Of a DNA stretch of 18,942 nt, positions 1 through 6,612 are shown piece after piece; positions within the stretch are counted from its first letter, which is position 1, and each line of letters starts with the position of its first letter. The notes under the pieces are model-generated. The model did not search any database, was not told where the DNA came from, and saw only the letters and a list, made by a program, of their open reading frames with translations. Source of the DNA: Streptomyces lilacinus (GTDB taxonomy: Bacteria > Actinomycetota > Actinomycetes > Streptomycetales > Streptomycetaceae); the NCBI GenBank assembly GCA_000715685.1, contig KL569379.1, forward strand, positions 13,953-32,894, read 5' to 3'. The position numbers and the translations under genes were made by a program.

Positions 1-306
1 CTGAAGACCGCCGGTGTGGACGCCTCGGTGTTCGCCCCCTTCGCGAACCAGTGGATCGGGGCCGTCACCGGCTTCGTCTCCGCCTACGCGGGCCAGATCG
101 ACGCGGGCGAGTACCCGGCCCACGACGCCACCATCGACACCCACCTGGCGACGATGGAGCACCTGATCCACGAGAGCGAGGCCACTGGCGTCAGCGCCGA
201 GCTGCCGAAGTTCGTCAAAGCGCTCACCGACCGCGCGATCGCCCAGGGCCACGGACTGGACAGCTACGCGGCCATGATCAAGCAGTTCCGGAAGCCTGCC
301 GAGTGA
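1..306 (+). CDS. NAD(P)-dependent oxidoreductase, imine-reductase-like, C-terminal fragment
   Basis: The reading frame is open from base 1 to a TGA at 304-306, so the gene starts left of the window and only its last 101 residues are visible. The all-helical sequence, with GVDASVFAPFANQW near the start and an ending of the type SYAAMIKQFRK, matches the C-terminal dimerisation domain of the imine reductase / 6-phosphogluconate-dehydrogenase-like family. These enzymes reduce imines or related substrates with NADPH. The cofactor-binding Rossmann domain lies outside the window, so the substrate cannot be judged. It converges with the HxlR regulator at 344-682; such regulators often sit beside the oxidoreductase they control, which is inference here. 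Confidence 0.7.
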   Translation: MKTAGVDASVFAPFANQWIGAVTGFVSAYAGQIDAGEYPAHDATIDTHLATMEHLIHESEATGVSAELPKFVKALTDRAIAQGHGLDSYAAMIKQFRKPAE

Positions 307-343
307 TCTGAGCGAGCCGAGTGCGTCGCCGGCCTCGCACCCG

Positions 344-682
344 TCAGGCCGACGCCCTGGCGGCGCCGATCCCGTCCATGCGCTCCTCGCCCCACATGGC
401 CAGCGGCAGCACACTCTCGTAGAGGGAAACGCCGAGCTCGGTGAGCGAGTACTCGACCTTGGGCGGCACCTGGCTGTACACCTCGCGGTGCACGATGCCG
501 TCCGCTTCCAGCTCCCTCAGCTGCTGCATCAGCATCTTCTCGCTGACGCCCGAAAGCGCCTGCCGGAGCCGGCCGAACCGGCGCGTCCCCTCGCGCAACT
601 CCCAGAGAATCAGCGACTTCCACTTACCTCCGATGACACTCATGGCCGCGTCCAGGCCACAGATGTACGACTGCTTCGCCAC
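344..682 (-). CDS. HxlR/MarR-like winged-helix transcriptional regulator
   Basis: The 112-residue protein has the HxlR layout: a short N-terminus with a cysteine at residue 8 (QSYICGLDA), then IGGKWKSLILWEL, RRFGRLRQ, the recognition region SEKMLMQQLRELEADGIV and the wing VPPKVEYSLTELG. The N-terminal cysteine corresponds to the redox-sensing position known in several family members (YodB, HypR). The frame stays open to an ATG at 754. I chose the GTG at 682-680 because homologues begin MAKQSY just ahead of the cysteine and a GGGAGA lies upstream. It converges with the oxidoreductase at 1-306 and is divergent from the 956 gene. A 10-bp palindrome CCGGTACCGG at 706-715, upstream of the start, could be part of its operator, but that is weak. 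Confidence 0.9.
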   Translation of the reverse strand: MAKQSYICGLDAAMSVIGGKWKSLILWELREGTRRFGRLRQALSGVSEKMLMQQLRELEADGIVHREVYSQVPPKVEYSLTELGVSLYESVLPLAMWGEERMDGIGAARASA

Positions 683-833
683 AACTCTCCCGACTCGCCG
701 AATGACCGGTACCGGCCGCCCCGCTCCCCCGCCCGCGGGCCGGCCGGTCACCATTCCAGCACGAGGGCGGTTCAGGGCATTCCCGAGGCGCGGCGCGGAA
801 AGGGAACGCGTGAGGCGTCAGGACCAGGGCAGC

Positions 834-883
834 GTCAACGGCCCGTCAAGGGACCCCCGGGCGGGGTCAATGTGCTGTCAAGG
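834..883 (+). promoter_or_regulatory. Four in-phase GTCAAnG heptamers (possible activator site)
   Basis: GTCAACG (834-840), GTCAAGG (845-851), GTCAATG (866-872) and GTCAAGG (877-883) are direct repeats. They form two pairs with an 11-bp period, and the pairs are 32 bp apart, so all four lie on one face of the helix. Heptamers with 4-bp spacers are the known site layout of SARP-family activators (ActII-ORF4, DnrI). They lie upstream of the 956-2815 gene pair. No SARP gene is visible in the window. Confidence 0.45.
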
Positions 884-889
884 AGGCGG

Positions 890-917
890 TTGCCGGGACC
901 GGTCGCGGGCATAGCGT
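890..917 (+). promoter_or_regulatory. Candidate sigma-70-type promoter for the 956-2815 gene pair
   Basis: TTGCCG (890-895), a 16-bp spacer and TAGCGT (912-917) fit a Streptomyces vegetative promoter. It stands just downstream of the GTCAAnG repeats and about 40 bp before the ATG at 956. Spacing and hexamers are acceptable but not perfect. Confidence 0.35.
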
Positions 918-955
918 GACCGACGCACCTCTCGACACCTTCCTCGAGGACTGTC

Positions 956-1369
956 ATGCATGTGAGCCGTACCCCCGCCGAGGCCGCGGCCGTCGCCGCC
1001 GTCACCGCCCGCCCCACCGGCCCCGACAACGCGGGCGGCCGCCCGGACGAGGACGGGGAACCGTCCCATCCCGGCCCGGCGCAGCCGCTGTTCGTCCCCG
1101 TCCGGCCCTGCCGCGCCGGCTTCGCGCTGCGGGTCTTCCGCACCCCCCTCGGCACCCGTACAGCCGTCGCCTTCACCACCCGGCGACGGCTTTCCGACTG
1201 TCTGGGCCAGGACGTGCCCGCCGTCCGCCTCGCCCTGCCCGCGGTACGGGCGCTGGCGGCGCCACTGGGGGTCGGCCTGATCCGGGTCGACCCCCAGCTG
1301 ACCGCCCCTCCCGTGCGCCCCTCGCCGGAGGACGCCGCACCGGCGACGCTGCCGACGCTGCCGGGCTGA
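956..1369 (+). CDS. SAV_915-like small protein
   Basis: A 137-residue protein whose core (FVPVRPCRAGFALRVFRT, then TAVAFTTRRRL and ALAAPLGVGLIRVDPQL) resembles the SAV_915 family of small actinomycete proteins of unknown function. The first 45 residues and the last 20 are Pro/Ala-rich and probably disordered. No signal peptide, membrane segment or catalytic motif is visible. The ATG at 956 has GAGGA at 946-950. The PLP decarboxylase starts 66 bp downstream on the same strand with its own strong ribosome binding site, so the two are probably one transcript. I know no biochemical role. Confidence 0.75.
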   Translation: MHVSRTPAEAAAVAAVTARPTGPDNAGGRPDEDGEPSHPGPAQPLFVPVRPCRAGFALRVFRTPLGTRTAVAFTTRRRLSDCLGQDVPAVRLALPAVRALAAPLGVGLIRVDPQLTAPPVRPSPEDAAPATLPTLPG

Positions 1370-1435
1370 TTGCTTCCCGGGCCCCTGCCGTTCTCTCTTT
1401 CCCCCGTTCTCCCGTTTCTTTGTAGGAGACCACTC

Positions 1436-2815
1436 GTGTCCCTGCCGCTCGCGCCCGCAGCACTCCCGTCGTCGCCGTCGTTGCCGTCGTTGCCGGAGGA
1501 GCCCGGGTCCGCGTCCGCGTGGCCCGCCTCCGTATGGCCCGCCTCCACCGGACCGTCGCCCTCCGGCGACCTGGCCGTCGGCGGGGTGGCCCTCGCCGAG
1601 CTCGCCGACCGTTTCGGCACCCCCGCCTACGTCGTCGACGAGGACGAGGTCCGGGCCCGGGCCCGGGCCTGGCGCGCCGCGCTGCCGGACGCGGACGTCG
1701 CGTACGCGGGCAAGGCGTTCCTCTCCCGGGCGATGGTCCGCTGGGTCGAGGAGGAGGGCCTCTCGCTCGACGTCTGCTCGGCCGGGGAGCTCGAACTCGC
1801 CGCGCTCACCGGTTTTCCCGCCGAGCGCGTCGTCCTGCACGGCAACGCCAAGAGCCCCGACGACCTGCGTGCGGCCCTGCGGTTGGGCGTGGGGCGCATC
1901 GTCATCGACAGCACGGGCGAGATAGCCCGGCTCGCGGCCCTGGTGCCGGCGGGCGCCCGGCAGCGGGTGCTGGTACGGGTGGTGCCGGGCGTCGAGGCCG
2001 GGGCGCACGCGGCGGTGCGGACGGGGGTGGAGGGGCAGAAGTTCGGGCTGCCCGTCGAGGGCGGCGAGGCGGAGGAGGCGGTGGCCCGCATCCTGGGCCA
2101 GCCCCGCCTCGAACTCGTCGGTCTCCACTGTCACCTCGGGTCCCAGATCGCCTCCGTGGACCCGTACGTCACGGCCGTCCGGCGGCTGGTCGCCCTGCTG
2201 GCCCGCATCCGGGACCGGCACGGCGTCACCTTCCCCGAACTGGACCTGGGCGGCGGCTTCGCCATCGCGTACCGCGCCGGCGACCCCGCCCTGGACCCCG
2301 CCGCGTACGCCGCCCGGGTCACGGGCGAGTTGGCGCTGCGGTGCGCCCACGCCGACCTGCCGGTGCCCCGACTGACCGTCGAGCCGGGGCGCTGGATCGC
2401 CGGCCCGGCGGGGGTGGCGCTGTACCGCGTGCTCGCCGTCAAGCGCACCGGCTCCCGGGTCTTCGTCGCCGTCGACGGTGGCATGAGCGACAACCCGCGC
2501 CCCGCGCTGTACGGCGTGCGCTACACCGTGCGGCTGGTGGGGCGCGCGTCCGCGATGCCGGCGCGCCCGATGACGGTGGTGGGGCGGCACTGCGAGGCGG
2601 GCGACGTGCTGGCCGAGGACGTGGCTCTGCCGGACGACATCCGGCCGGGCGACGTCCTGGCGGTTCCGGCGTCCGGCGCCTACCAGGTGTCGATGGCCTC
2701 GGCGTACAACATGGTCGGGCGCCCGCCGGTCGTCGCGGTCTCGGGCGGCCGCGCCCGGCTGCTCGTACGCCGGGAGACGCCGGCGGACCTGCGCGGACGG
2801 GACGTCGGGGAGTAG
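1436..2815 (+). CDS. Diaminopimelate decarboxylase-like fold-type III PLP enzyme (LysA paralogue)
   Basis: A 459-residue protein with the alanine-racemase-like barrel and C-terminal beta domain of meso-diaminopimelate decarboxylase, which makes L-lysine. Visible motifs are the PLP-binding lysine in AYAGKAF (K93), HCHLGSQ (231-237), the phosphate-binding GGG (272-274), EPGR (316-319), the cross-subunit CEAGD (386-390) and GAY (414-416). All key residues of the family are present, so it should be active on diaminopimelate or a related D-amino acid. The GTG at 1436 is preceded by TAGGAG (1423-1428); an upstream ATG at 1370 in the same frame lacks such a site. The first 43 residues are a Pro/Ser/Ala-rich extension. 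Canonical lysA usually sits beside threonine/homoserine genes; here the partner is a SAV_915-like gene, so this is probably a second copy with a specialised role. Confidence 0.9.
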   Translation: MSLPLAPAALPSSPSLPSLPEEPGSASAWPASVWPASTGPSPSGDLAVGGVALAELADRFGTPAYVVDEDEVRARARAWRAALPDADVAYAGKAFLSRAMVRWVEEEGLSLDVCSAGELELAALTGFPAERVVLHGNAKSPDDLRAALRLGVGRIVIDSTGEIARLAALVPAGARQRVLVRVVPGVEAGAHAAVRTGVEGQKFGLPVEGGEAEEAVARILGQPRLELVGLHCHLGSQIASVDPYVTAVRRLVALLARIRDRHGVTFPELDLGGGFAIAYRAGDPALDPAAYAARVTGELALRCAHADLPVPRLTVEPGRWIAGPAGVALYRVLAVKRTGSRVFVAVDGGMSDNPRPALYGVRYTVRLVGRASAMPARPMTVVGRHCEAGDVLAEDVALPDDIRPGDVLAVPASGAYQVSMASAYNMVGRPPVVAVSGGRARLLVRRETPADLRGRDVGE

Positions 2816-2819
2816 GGGC

Positions 2820-2853
2820 GCCGCGGCTGTCAGGGAAGGCCGCGGCTATCAGG
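2820..2853. repeat. 19-bp-period tandem repeat between convergent genes
   Basis: GCCGCGGCTGTCAGG (2820-2834) recurs as GCCGCGGCTATCAGG (2839-2853) with one mismatch. Each copy contains the palindrome CCGCGG. The second copy overlaps the stop codon of the leftward gene. It lies between the converging ends of the decarboxylase and DUF1453-like genes and may simply be a local duplication or a terminator region. Confidence 0.4.
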
Positions 2854-3337
2854 AAGAACGCCGCTGCCGCTCCGGCGCGAACGGCACCCCGCTGGCCAGC
2901 CCGCGCCACCCGATCACCAACGCCTCCCCCAGGAACCCGACCCCGATGGACAGCTGCACCGGCCGGGCCTGCTCGTGCATGCCCATCTTGACGGCGAGCA
3001 GCCCGAAGCCGGCCATGAACGCGGCCGAAACGGCGAGGACGAGGAAGGTGCGGCCGGTGTAGCGCTGCCACAGCACGCCCTGTTTCTCGAAGACCTGGAC
3101 GGTCCCGCCGCGCACCATGCCGAGCGCGACGCCCAGGACGGCACCCGTGGCGGCCCAGGCGATGTCGGTGCCCGTGAGGTGCTCGGCCTTCTTGCAGAGC
3201 GTCCACACGCCGATGCCGGTGATGACGAGCGCGGGCGCGAAGAGGTCGCGCACGTTGACCGGTTCGCCGACCAGCCTCTTGACCACCACCACGACGGCGA
3301 CCACGGCGATGATGCCGGCCGTCATCCAGACGTTCAC
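2849..3337 (-). CDS. DUF1453-like integral membrane protein
   Basis: A 162-residue hydrophobic protein with about five predicted membrane helices: the N-terminal IIAVVAVVVVVKRL, LFAPALVITGIGVWTL, DIAWAATGAVLGVALGMV, FLVLAVSAAFMAGFGLLAV, and a weaker C-terminal segment near LSIGVGFLGEALVIGW. The pattern fits the DUF1453/CcdC-like family, whose function is unknown. I start it at GTG 3337-3335, with GGTGGG shortly upstream; the ATG at 3324 is an alternative. It is transcribed divergently from the TetR gene at 3412, and the palindrome between them makes it the likely target of that repressor. This arrangement suggests response to a small molecule or membrane stress, but the ligand is unknown. Confidence 0.8.
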   Translation of the reverse strand: MNVWMTAGIIAVVAVVVVVKRLVGEPVNVRDLFAPALVITGIGVWTLCKKAEHLTGTDIAWAATGAVLGVALGMVRGGTVQVFEKQGVLWQRYTGRTFLVLAVSAAFMAGFGLLAVKMGMHEQARPVQLSIGVGFLGEALVIGWRGLASGVPFAPERQRRSS

Positions 3338-3369
3338 AACTGCCCACCCACTTCTTTTTAGCTCGGTCA

Positions 3370-3390
3370 CGCTAAATAAAGAATTTAGCG
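3370..3390. promoter_or_regulatory. Probable TetR operator (21-bp perfect inverted repeat)
   Basis: CGCTAAAT (3370-3377) and ATTTAGCG (3383-3390) are exact inverse complements separated by AAAGA. The site is an AT-rich island in the 74-bp gap between the divergent DUF1453-like and TetR genes, which is the standard position for a TetR-family autoregulatory operator. Confidence 0.75.
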
Positions 3391-3399
3391 CGCCCGTGC

Positions 3400-3405
3400 T
3401 ATAAC
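3400..3405 (+). promoter_or_regulatory. Candidate -10 element for a leaderless tetR transcript
   Basis: TATAAC at 3400-3405 ends 6 bp before the ATG at 3412, and no ribosome binding site is present between them (CGGCAAC). Transcription starting about 7 bp downstream of this -10 would begin at or next to the ATG. Leaderless mRNAs are common in Streptomyces. The operator covers the -35 region. Confidence 0.45.
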
Positions 3406-3411
3406 GGCAAC

Positions 3412-4041
3412 ATGCCCAAAATCGTCGACCGCGAGGCCCGCCGCCAGGCCGTCGCCGACGCGGTGCTGCGCGTCGCCGCCCGCCACGGCCTCGAACACGC
3501 CTCGCTGCGCAACGTCGCCGAGGAGGCGGGCCTCGCCGTCGGCTCGGTCCGGCACTACTTCGACGACCACTCCGAGCTGATGCTCTTCGCCATGGGCGAG
3601 CTGGCCCGCCGCATCGAACTCCGCGTCCGCGAACGCGCCGTCCACCTCCTCGCGACCCCGCCCGGCGCCGACCGCCGCACGGCGGTCGAGGAGCTGCTGG
3701 CCGAGTTCCTGCCACTCGACACGGCGCGGCACGAGGAGGCGGCACTCTGGCTCGCCTTCACCACGGCGGCCCGCCTGCGCCCCGAGCTGCGCCCGCGCGC
3801 CGACGAACTGAACGACGGCATGCGGGAGCTGATCACCCGCGTACTGACGGAGGGGCGGCGCTCCGGCAGCCTGCGGGAGGACCTCGACGTCCCCCTCGAG
3901 ACGGTGCGCCTGGCGGCACTCCTCGACGGCCTCGCGCTCCACGCGGTCGTGCAGCCGAGCCATGTGACGCCGGAGGCCATGCGGGGTGTGCTGAGCCGCC
4001 ACCTGGACTCACTGGCGAGGGGAGCGGGGATGTGGACGTAG
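3412..4041 (+). CDS. TetR/AcrR-family transcriptional repressor
   Basis: A 209-residue protein with an N-terminal TetR helix-turn-helix (residues about 10-55: RQAVADAVLRVAARHG, ASLRNVAEEAGLAVGSVRHYF) followed by an all-helical ligand and dimerisation domain resembling the BetI/TetR_C_6 type. It should bind the 21-bp inverted repeat immediately upstream and repress both itself and the divergent membrane protein gene. The ATG at 3412 appears to be leaderless. CorA follows 61 bp downstream on the same strand, but with its own ribosome binding site; co-regulation is possible but not shown. The inducer cannot be deduced. Confidence 0.92.
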   Translation: MPKIVDREARRQAVADAVLRVAARHGLEHASLRNVAEEAGLAVGSVRHYFDDHSELMLFAMGELARRIELRVRERAVHLLATPPGADRRTAVEELLAEFLPLDTARHEEAALWLAFTTAARLRPELRPRADELNDGMRELITRVLTEGRRSGSLREDLDVPLETVRLAALLDGLALHAVVQPSHVTPEAMRGVLSRHLDSLARGAGMWT

Positions 4042-4102
4042 GGGCCGGATACCCTGTCCTGCGGTCCGTGACGAACGGGTGACGAGCGACAGGGAGAAGG
4101 AC

Positions 4103-5254
4103 ATGGCCGAACGCCCTCCCCACCGCCGCCCCGCCCCCAGGAAGCACTCCTGGCTGCGCCCGGCAAACGGCCGCACAAACGCCCCACCCACTCCCCCGGC
4201 CGCTTCCCGCGAGGATCCGCCGGGTGGCGCCGAGGGCAGCGTCGTCCACGCCGCCGTCTACCGCGACGGCCACCGCGTGGCCACGCCGGACTCCCTCGCC
4301 GACACCTACCGCCGACTGCGCGAGCAGCCGGACGGCATGGCCTGGATCGGCCTCCACCGCCCCACCGAGCCCGAACTCCTCTCCCTGGCCGACGAGTTCG
4401 ATCTCCATCAACTAGCGGTCGAGGACGCCCTCGAGGCCCACCAGCGCCCCAAGCTGGAACGTTACGGCGACACCCTCTTCGTCGTCCTGCGCGCCGCCCG
4501 CTACCTCGACGCCCCCGAAGAGGTCGACTTCGGCGAACTCCACCTCTTCGTCGGCCCCGACTTCGTCATCACCGTCCGCCACGGCGCCGCCCCGGACCTC
4601 TCCGCCGTCCGCCGCCGCATGGAGGCCACCCCCGAACTCCTCGCCCTCGGCCCCGAGGCGGTCCTCTACGCCATCCTCGACGCGGTCGTCGACGGCTACG
4701 CCCCCGTCGTGGCCGGCGTCCAGAACGACATCGACGAAATCGAGACCGAGGTCTTCGGCGGCGACCCCGCCGTCTCCCGCCGCATCTACGAACTCGCCCG
4801 AGAAATGGTCGAGTTCCAGCGCGCCACCCGCCCCCTCGTCGGCATGCTCCACGGCCTCATGGCCGGCTTCGCCAAATACGGCACCGACGACGAACTCCAG
4901 CGCTACCTCCGCGACGTCGCCGACCACGTCACCCACACCAGCGAACGCGTCGACGGCTTCCGCTCCGCCCTCGCCGACATCCTCGCCGTCAACGCCACCC
5001 TCGTCACCCAGCAACAGAACGCGGAAATGCGCGCCCTGGCGGAGGCGGGCTTCGAGCAGAACGAGGAAATCAAGAAGATCTCCTCGTGGGCCGCCATCCT
5101 CTTTGCACCCACGTTGGTGGGAACCATCTACGGCATGAACTTCGAGACCATGCCGGAACTGCACTGGGCGGCGGGGTACCCCTTCGCAATCCTGCTGATG
5201 GCGGTCGTCTGTACGAGCCTGTACGTCATCTTCAAGAAGCGGGACTGGCTGTAA
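4103..5254 (+). CDS. CorA-type magnesium/cobalt transport protein
   Basis: A 383-residue CorA/MIT-family channel that carries Mg2+ or Co2+ across the cytoplasmic membrane as a pentamer. A Pro/Arg-rich N-terminal tail (about 45 residues) precedes the cytoplasmic funnel (VEDALEAHQRPKLERY, then the long stalk helix through QQQNAEMRALAEAG). The C-terminus has two membrane helices (SWAAILFAPTLVGTIYGM and YPFAILLMAVVCTSLYVIF) with the signature YGMNF between them and the basic ending KKRDWL. The ATG at 4103 has AGGGAG at 4091-4096; a GTG at 4079 in frame is less well placed. Length and motifs are complete. It is the last clearly chromosomal gene before the mobile element. Confidence 0.93.
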   Translation: MAERPPHRRPAPRKHSWLRPANGRTNAPPTPPAASREDPPGGAEGSVVHAAVYRDGHRVATPDSLADTYRRLREQPDGMAWIGLHRPTEPELLSLADEFDLHQLAVEDALEAHQRPKLERYGDTLFVVLRAARYLDAPEEVDFGELHLFVGPDFVITVRHGAAPDLSAVRRRMEATPELLALGPEAVLYAILDAVVDGYAPVVAGVQNDIDEIETEVFGGDPAVSRRIYELAREMVEFQRATRPLVGMLHGLMAGFAKYGTDDELQRYLRDVADHVTHTSERVDGFRSALADILAVNATLVTQQQNAEMRALAEAGFEQNEEIKKISSWAAILFAPTLVGTIYGMNFETMPELHWAAGYPFAILLMAVVCTSLYVIFKKRDWL

Positions 5255-5653
5255 CTACCCACGGCAAAAGCTTGATCAAGTTAGCGCAAGCGAAGCATGG
5301 ATCACGCCCCCAGAGACCCGTGGGGAGAATCTGGGGAGAATGCACGGCAAGGAGCCGCCCGGACTCGGCGTCGTCGCCTCAACGGGGGGCGGCGCCCGGC
5401 GCAGTCGCCGCTGACCGCGCTCCGCGGGAACTGGCCATTCAAAGCACCCTGCGATTCCGCAGCGTGGCACACGGCCGATAGGTCTCGGCGCAGGCCAGCG
5501 GGCTGTGCAGTCGCCCGGACATTCCCGAAGACATGGCCGACTTGCACCCTTGCCGCCCGCACGCTCATGACGGTGCATCAGGTTCTGTCAGTGGCCGCCG
5601 CTACAACCGAACTGGAGGTCCGCACGGCGCGGACCGATGGGGAGGGATTCAGC
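5255..5653. other. 399-bp intergenic stretch, probable left end of the integrative element
   Basis: No convincing gene is present. Visible features are the palindrome CTTGATCAAG (5271-5280), the 7-bp inverted repeat CCCCAGA / TCTGGGG (5308-5314 and 5330-5336) that could end corA transcription, the tandem repeat at 5321-5341, and an inverted repeat GGTCCGC / GCGGACC (5617-5623 and 5629-5635) just ahead of the ribosome binding site of the 5654 gene. TACAAC within 5600-5610 could be a -10 element. No tRNA or tRNA 3' end was recognised. Confidence 0.5.
5321..5341 (+). repeat. Tandem 10-bp direct repeat, possible integrase arm sites
   Basis: TGGGGAGAAT at 5321-5330 is repeated exactly at 5332-5341, an 11-bp period. 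Tyrosine-integrase arm-binding sites are commonly short direct repeats near the attachment core. The position beyond the last chromosomal gene and on the integrase side of the element fits. No second copy was seen in the window, so the assignment is inference. Confidence 0.4.
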
Positions 5654-5866
5654 ATGCCGAAGGTTCCGGACGGATACGTGCGCGTACGAAGCCACCTCCG
5701 CCGCAAGCCGGGCCCGAAGTCCGCCAAGGGGCTGAGCGTCTGGGCCATCGCTGGCCTGTGTGCGGTGGTGTGGCTCTGGGGTCAGGTCTTCGGGTTCGGC
5801 GACAGCTCCGCCGAGCAGCAGCCCGCGCCAAAGCCCGCCGTCTCCGCGCCATCGGGCGGGCAGTGA
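5654..5866 (+). CDS. Small single-pass membrane protein
   Basis: A 70-residue protein with a basic N-terminus (RVRSHLRRKPGPKSAKG), one hydrophobic helix (about residues 28-47, VWAIAGLCAVVWLWGQVFGF) and a Pro/Ala/Ser-rich tail. The ATG at 5654 has GGAGGG at 5641-5646, an ideal spacing. Its TGA overlaps the GTG of the Mrr-like nuclease gene (GTGA at 5863-5866), so the two are translationally coupled. No family was recognised. The coupling suggests an accessory or membrane partner of the nuclease. Confidence 0.65.
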   Translation: MPKVPDGYVRVRSHLRRKPGPKSAKGLSVWAIAGLCAVVWLWGQVFGFGDSSAEQQPAPKPAVSAPSGGQ

Positions 5867-6549
5867 CGGCCCGACGGCGGCGAAGCATCCGGTGGCGACC
5901 GCGCAGTTCCGCAGACGTCCTGGGTGCGGCAGCCGTTGCCCTCGCGCTCGCCGTCGCCTTGGCACAGGCCGCATCGCGCCTCCTGACGAAGGCCGCCGAG
6001 AGCTGGCCGCTGCTGATCCTGATCGCTCTGGCCTTCGCCACGGGCTTGGCCTGCCTCCGGATACGGCGCTCCCGCCGGAACCGCGCGGACAGCGAGAGGC
6101 TCGCTCGCCTGCGCATCACATTGTCCGAGTTGGACGTGATGGACGACCAGCAGTTCGAGTACGCGCTGCGCGACCTCCTCGTCCGCGATGGCTGGGCGGC
6201 AACGAAGGTGGGCCGCGGCGGCGACCAGGCCGCGGACGTGATCGGCGTCCTGATACCCCTCGGACGGATCGTGGTGCAGGCGAAGCACACCCGCGTCGGA
6301 GGCAAGGTCGGCTCGTCGGTGATGTACGAGGTGAAGGGTACGGCAGGGCCCGCGCACAAGGCGGACCACGCTGTCGTCGTCACCAACGGGTCCTTCACGC
6401 GCGACGCCATGGCCTGGGGCGACCGCCACGGAGTCCACTGGATCGACCGCGACCGACTCGACCAATGGGCACACAAGGGCAAGGCCCTGCACGAACTGCT
6501 CGGACTGCCCGCGCGGCGCTCCCGCCTGCCGTGGCGTCGAGCGGCATGA
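5863..6549 (+). CDS. Membrane-anchored Mrr-like restriction endonuclease
   Basis: A 228-residue protein with two N-terminal membrane helices (about 18-37 and 48-65), a basic linker and a PD-(D/E)XK nuclease domain of the Mrr_cat type. Within that domain are QQFEYALRDLLVRDGW with E99, GGDQAADVIG with D125 and VVQAKH with the Q139-x-K141 pair. Mrr-type enzymes cut DNA, often modified or foreign DNA. The GTG start overlaps the stop of the small membrane protein. It converges with the integrase, with a strong hairpin between. The location suggests defence cargo of the element; activity and target are unknown. The membrane anchor makes it unlike classical cytosolic Mrr. Confidence 0.75.
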   Translation: MTARRRRSIRWRPRSSADVLGAAAVALALAVALAQAASRLLTKAAESWPLLILIALAFATGLACLRIRRSRRNRADSERLARLRITLSELDVMDDQQFEYALRDLLVRDGWAATKVGRGGDQAADVIGVLIPLGRIVVQAKHTRVGGKVGSSVMYEVKGTAGPAHKADHAVVVTNGSFTRDAMAWGDRHGVHWIDRDRLDQWAHKGKALHELLGLPARRSRLPWRRAA

Positions 6550-6572
6550 GACGCAGAGTCTGGCCCGCCAAC

Positions 6573-6612
6573 GAGAACGGGTGGCACAGCATGTGCTGTG
6601 CCACCCATTCTC
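6573..6612. terminator. Near-perfect 40-bp palindrome, bidirectional terminator or att-related
   Basis: GGGTGGCACAGCA (6579-6591) and TGCTGTGCCACCC (6594-6606) pair perfectly around a 2-bp centre. After a single C/A mismatch the stem continues with GAGAA / TTCTC. It lies between the converging ends of the Mrr-like nuclease and the integrase, and includes the first bases of the integrase stop codon. The simplest role is a shared terminator. Confidence 0.6.

Noticed and set aside
706..715. CCGGTACCGG palindrome upstream of the HxlR gene as its operator
   Set aside because: A 10-bp GC-rich palindrome is not significant in this composition and has no second copy, so it is mentioned only in passing.
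878..2590. Very long open frame (570 codons) on the minus strand opposite the decarboxylase
   Set aside because: Low-complexity, His/Arg/Gly-rich translation with no family resemblance. It is the antisense shadow of a clearly conserved gene with GC-rich codon positions.
4412..5164. 250-codon open frame opposite corA
   Set aside because: Val/Gly/Glu-rich antisense translation, no ribosome binding site, and corA on the other strand is unambiguous.
5255..5653. tRNA gene or tRNA 3' end as integration site next to the integrase
   Set aside because: No T-loop (GTTCRANYC) or acceptor stem could be found by eye here or elsewhere in the window, so no att core is claimed.
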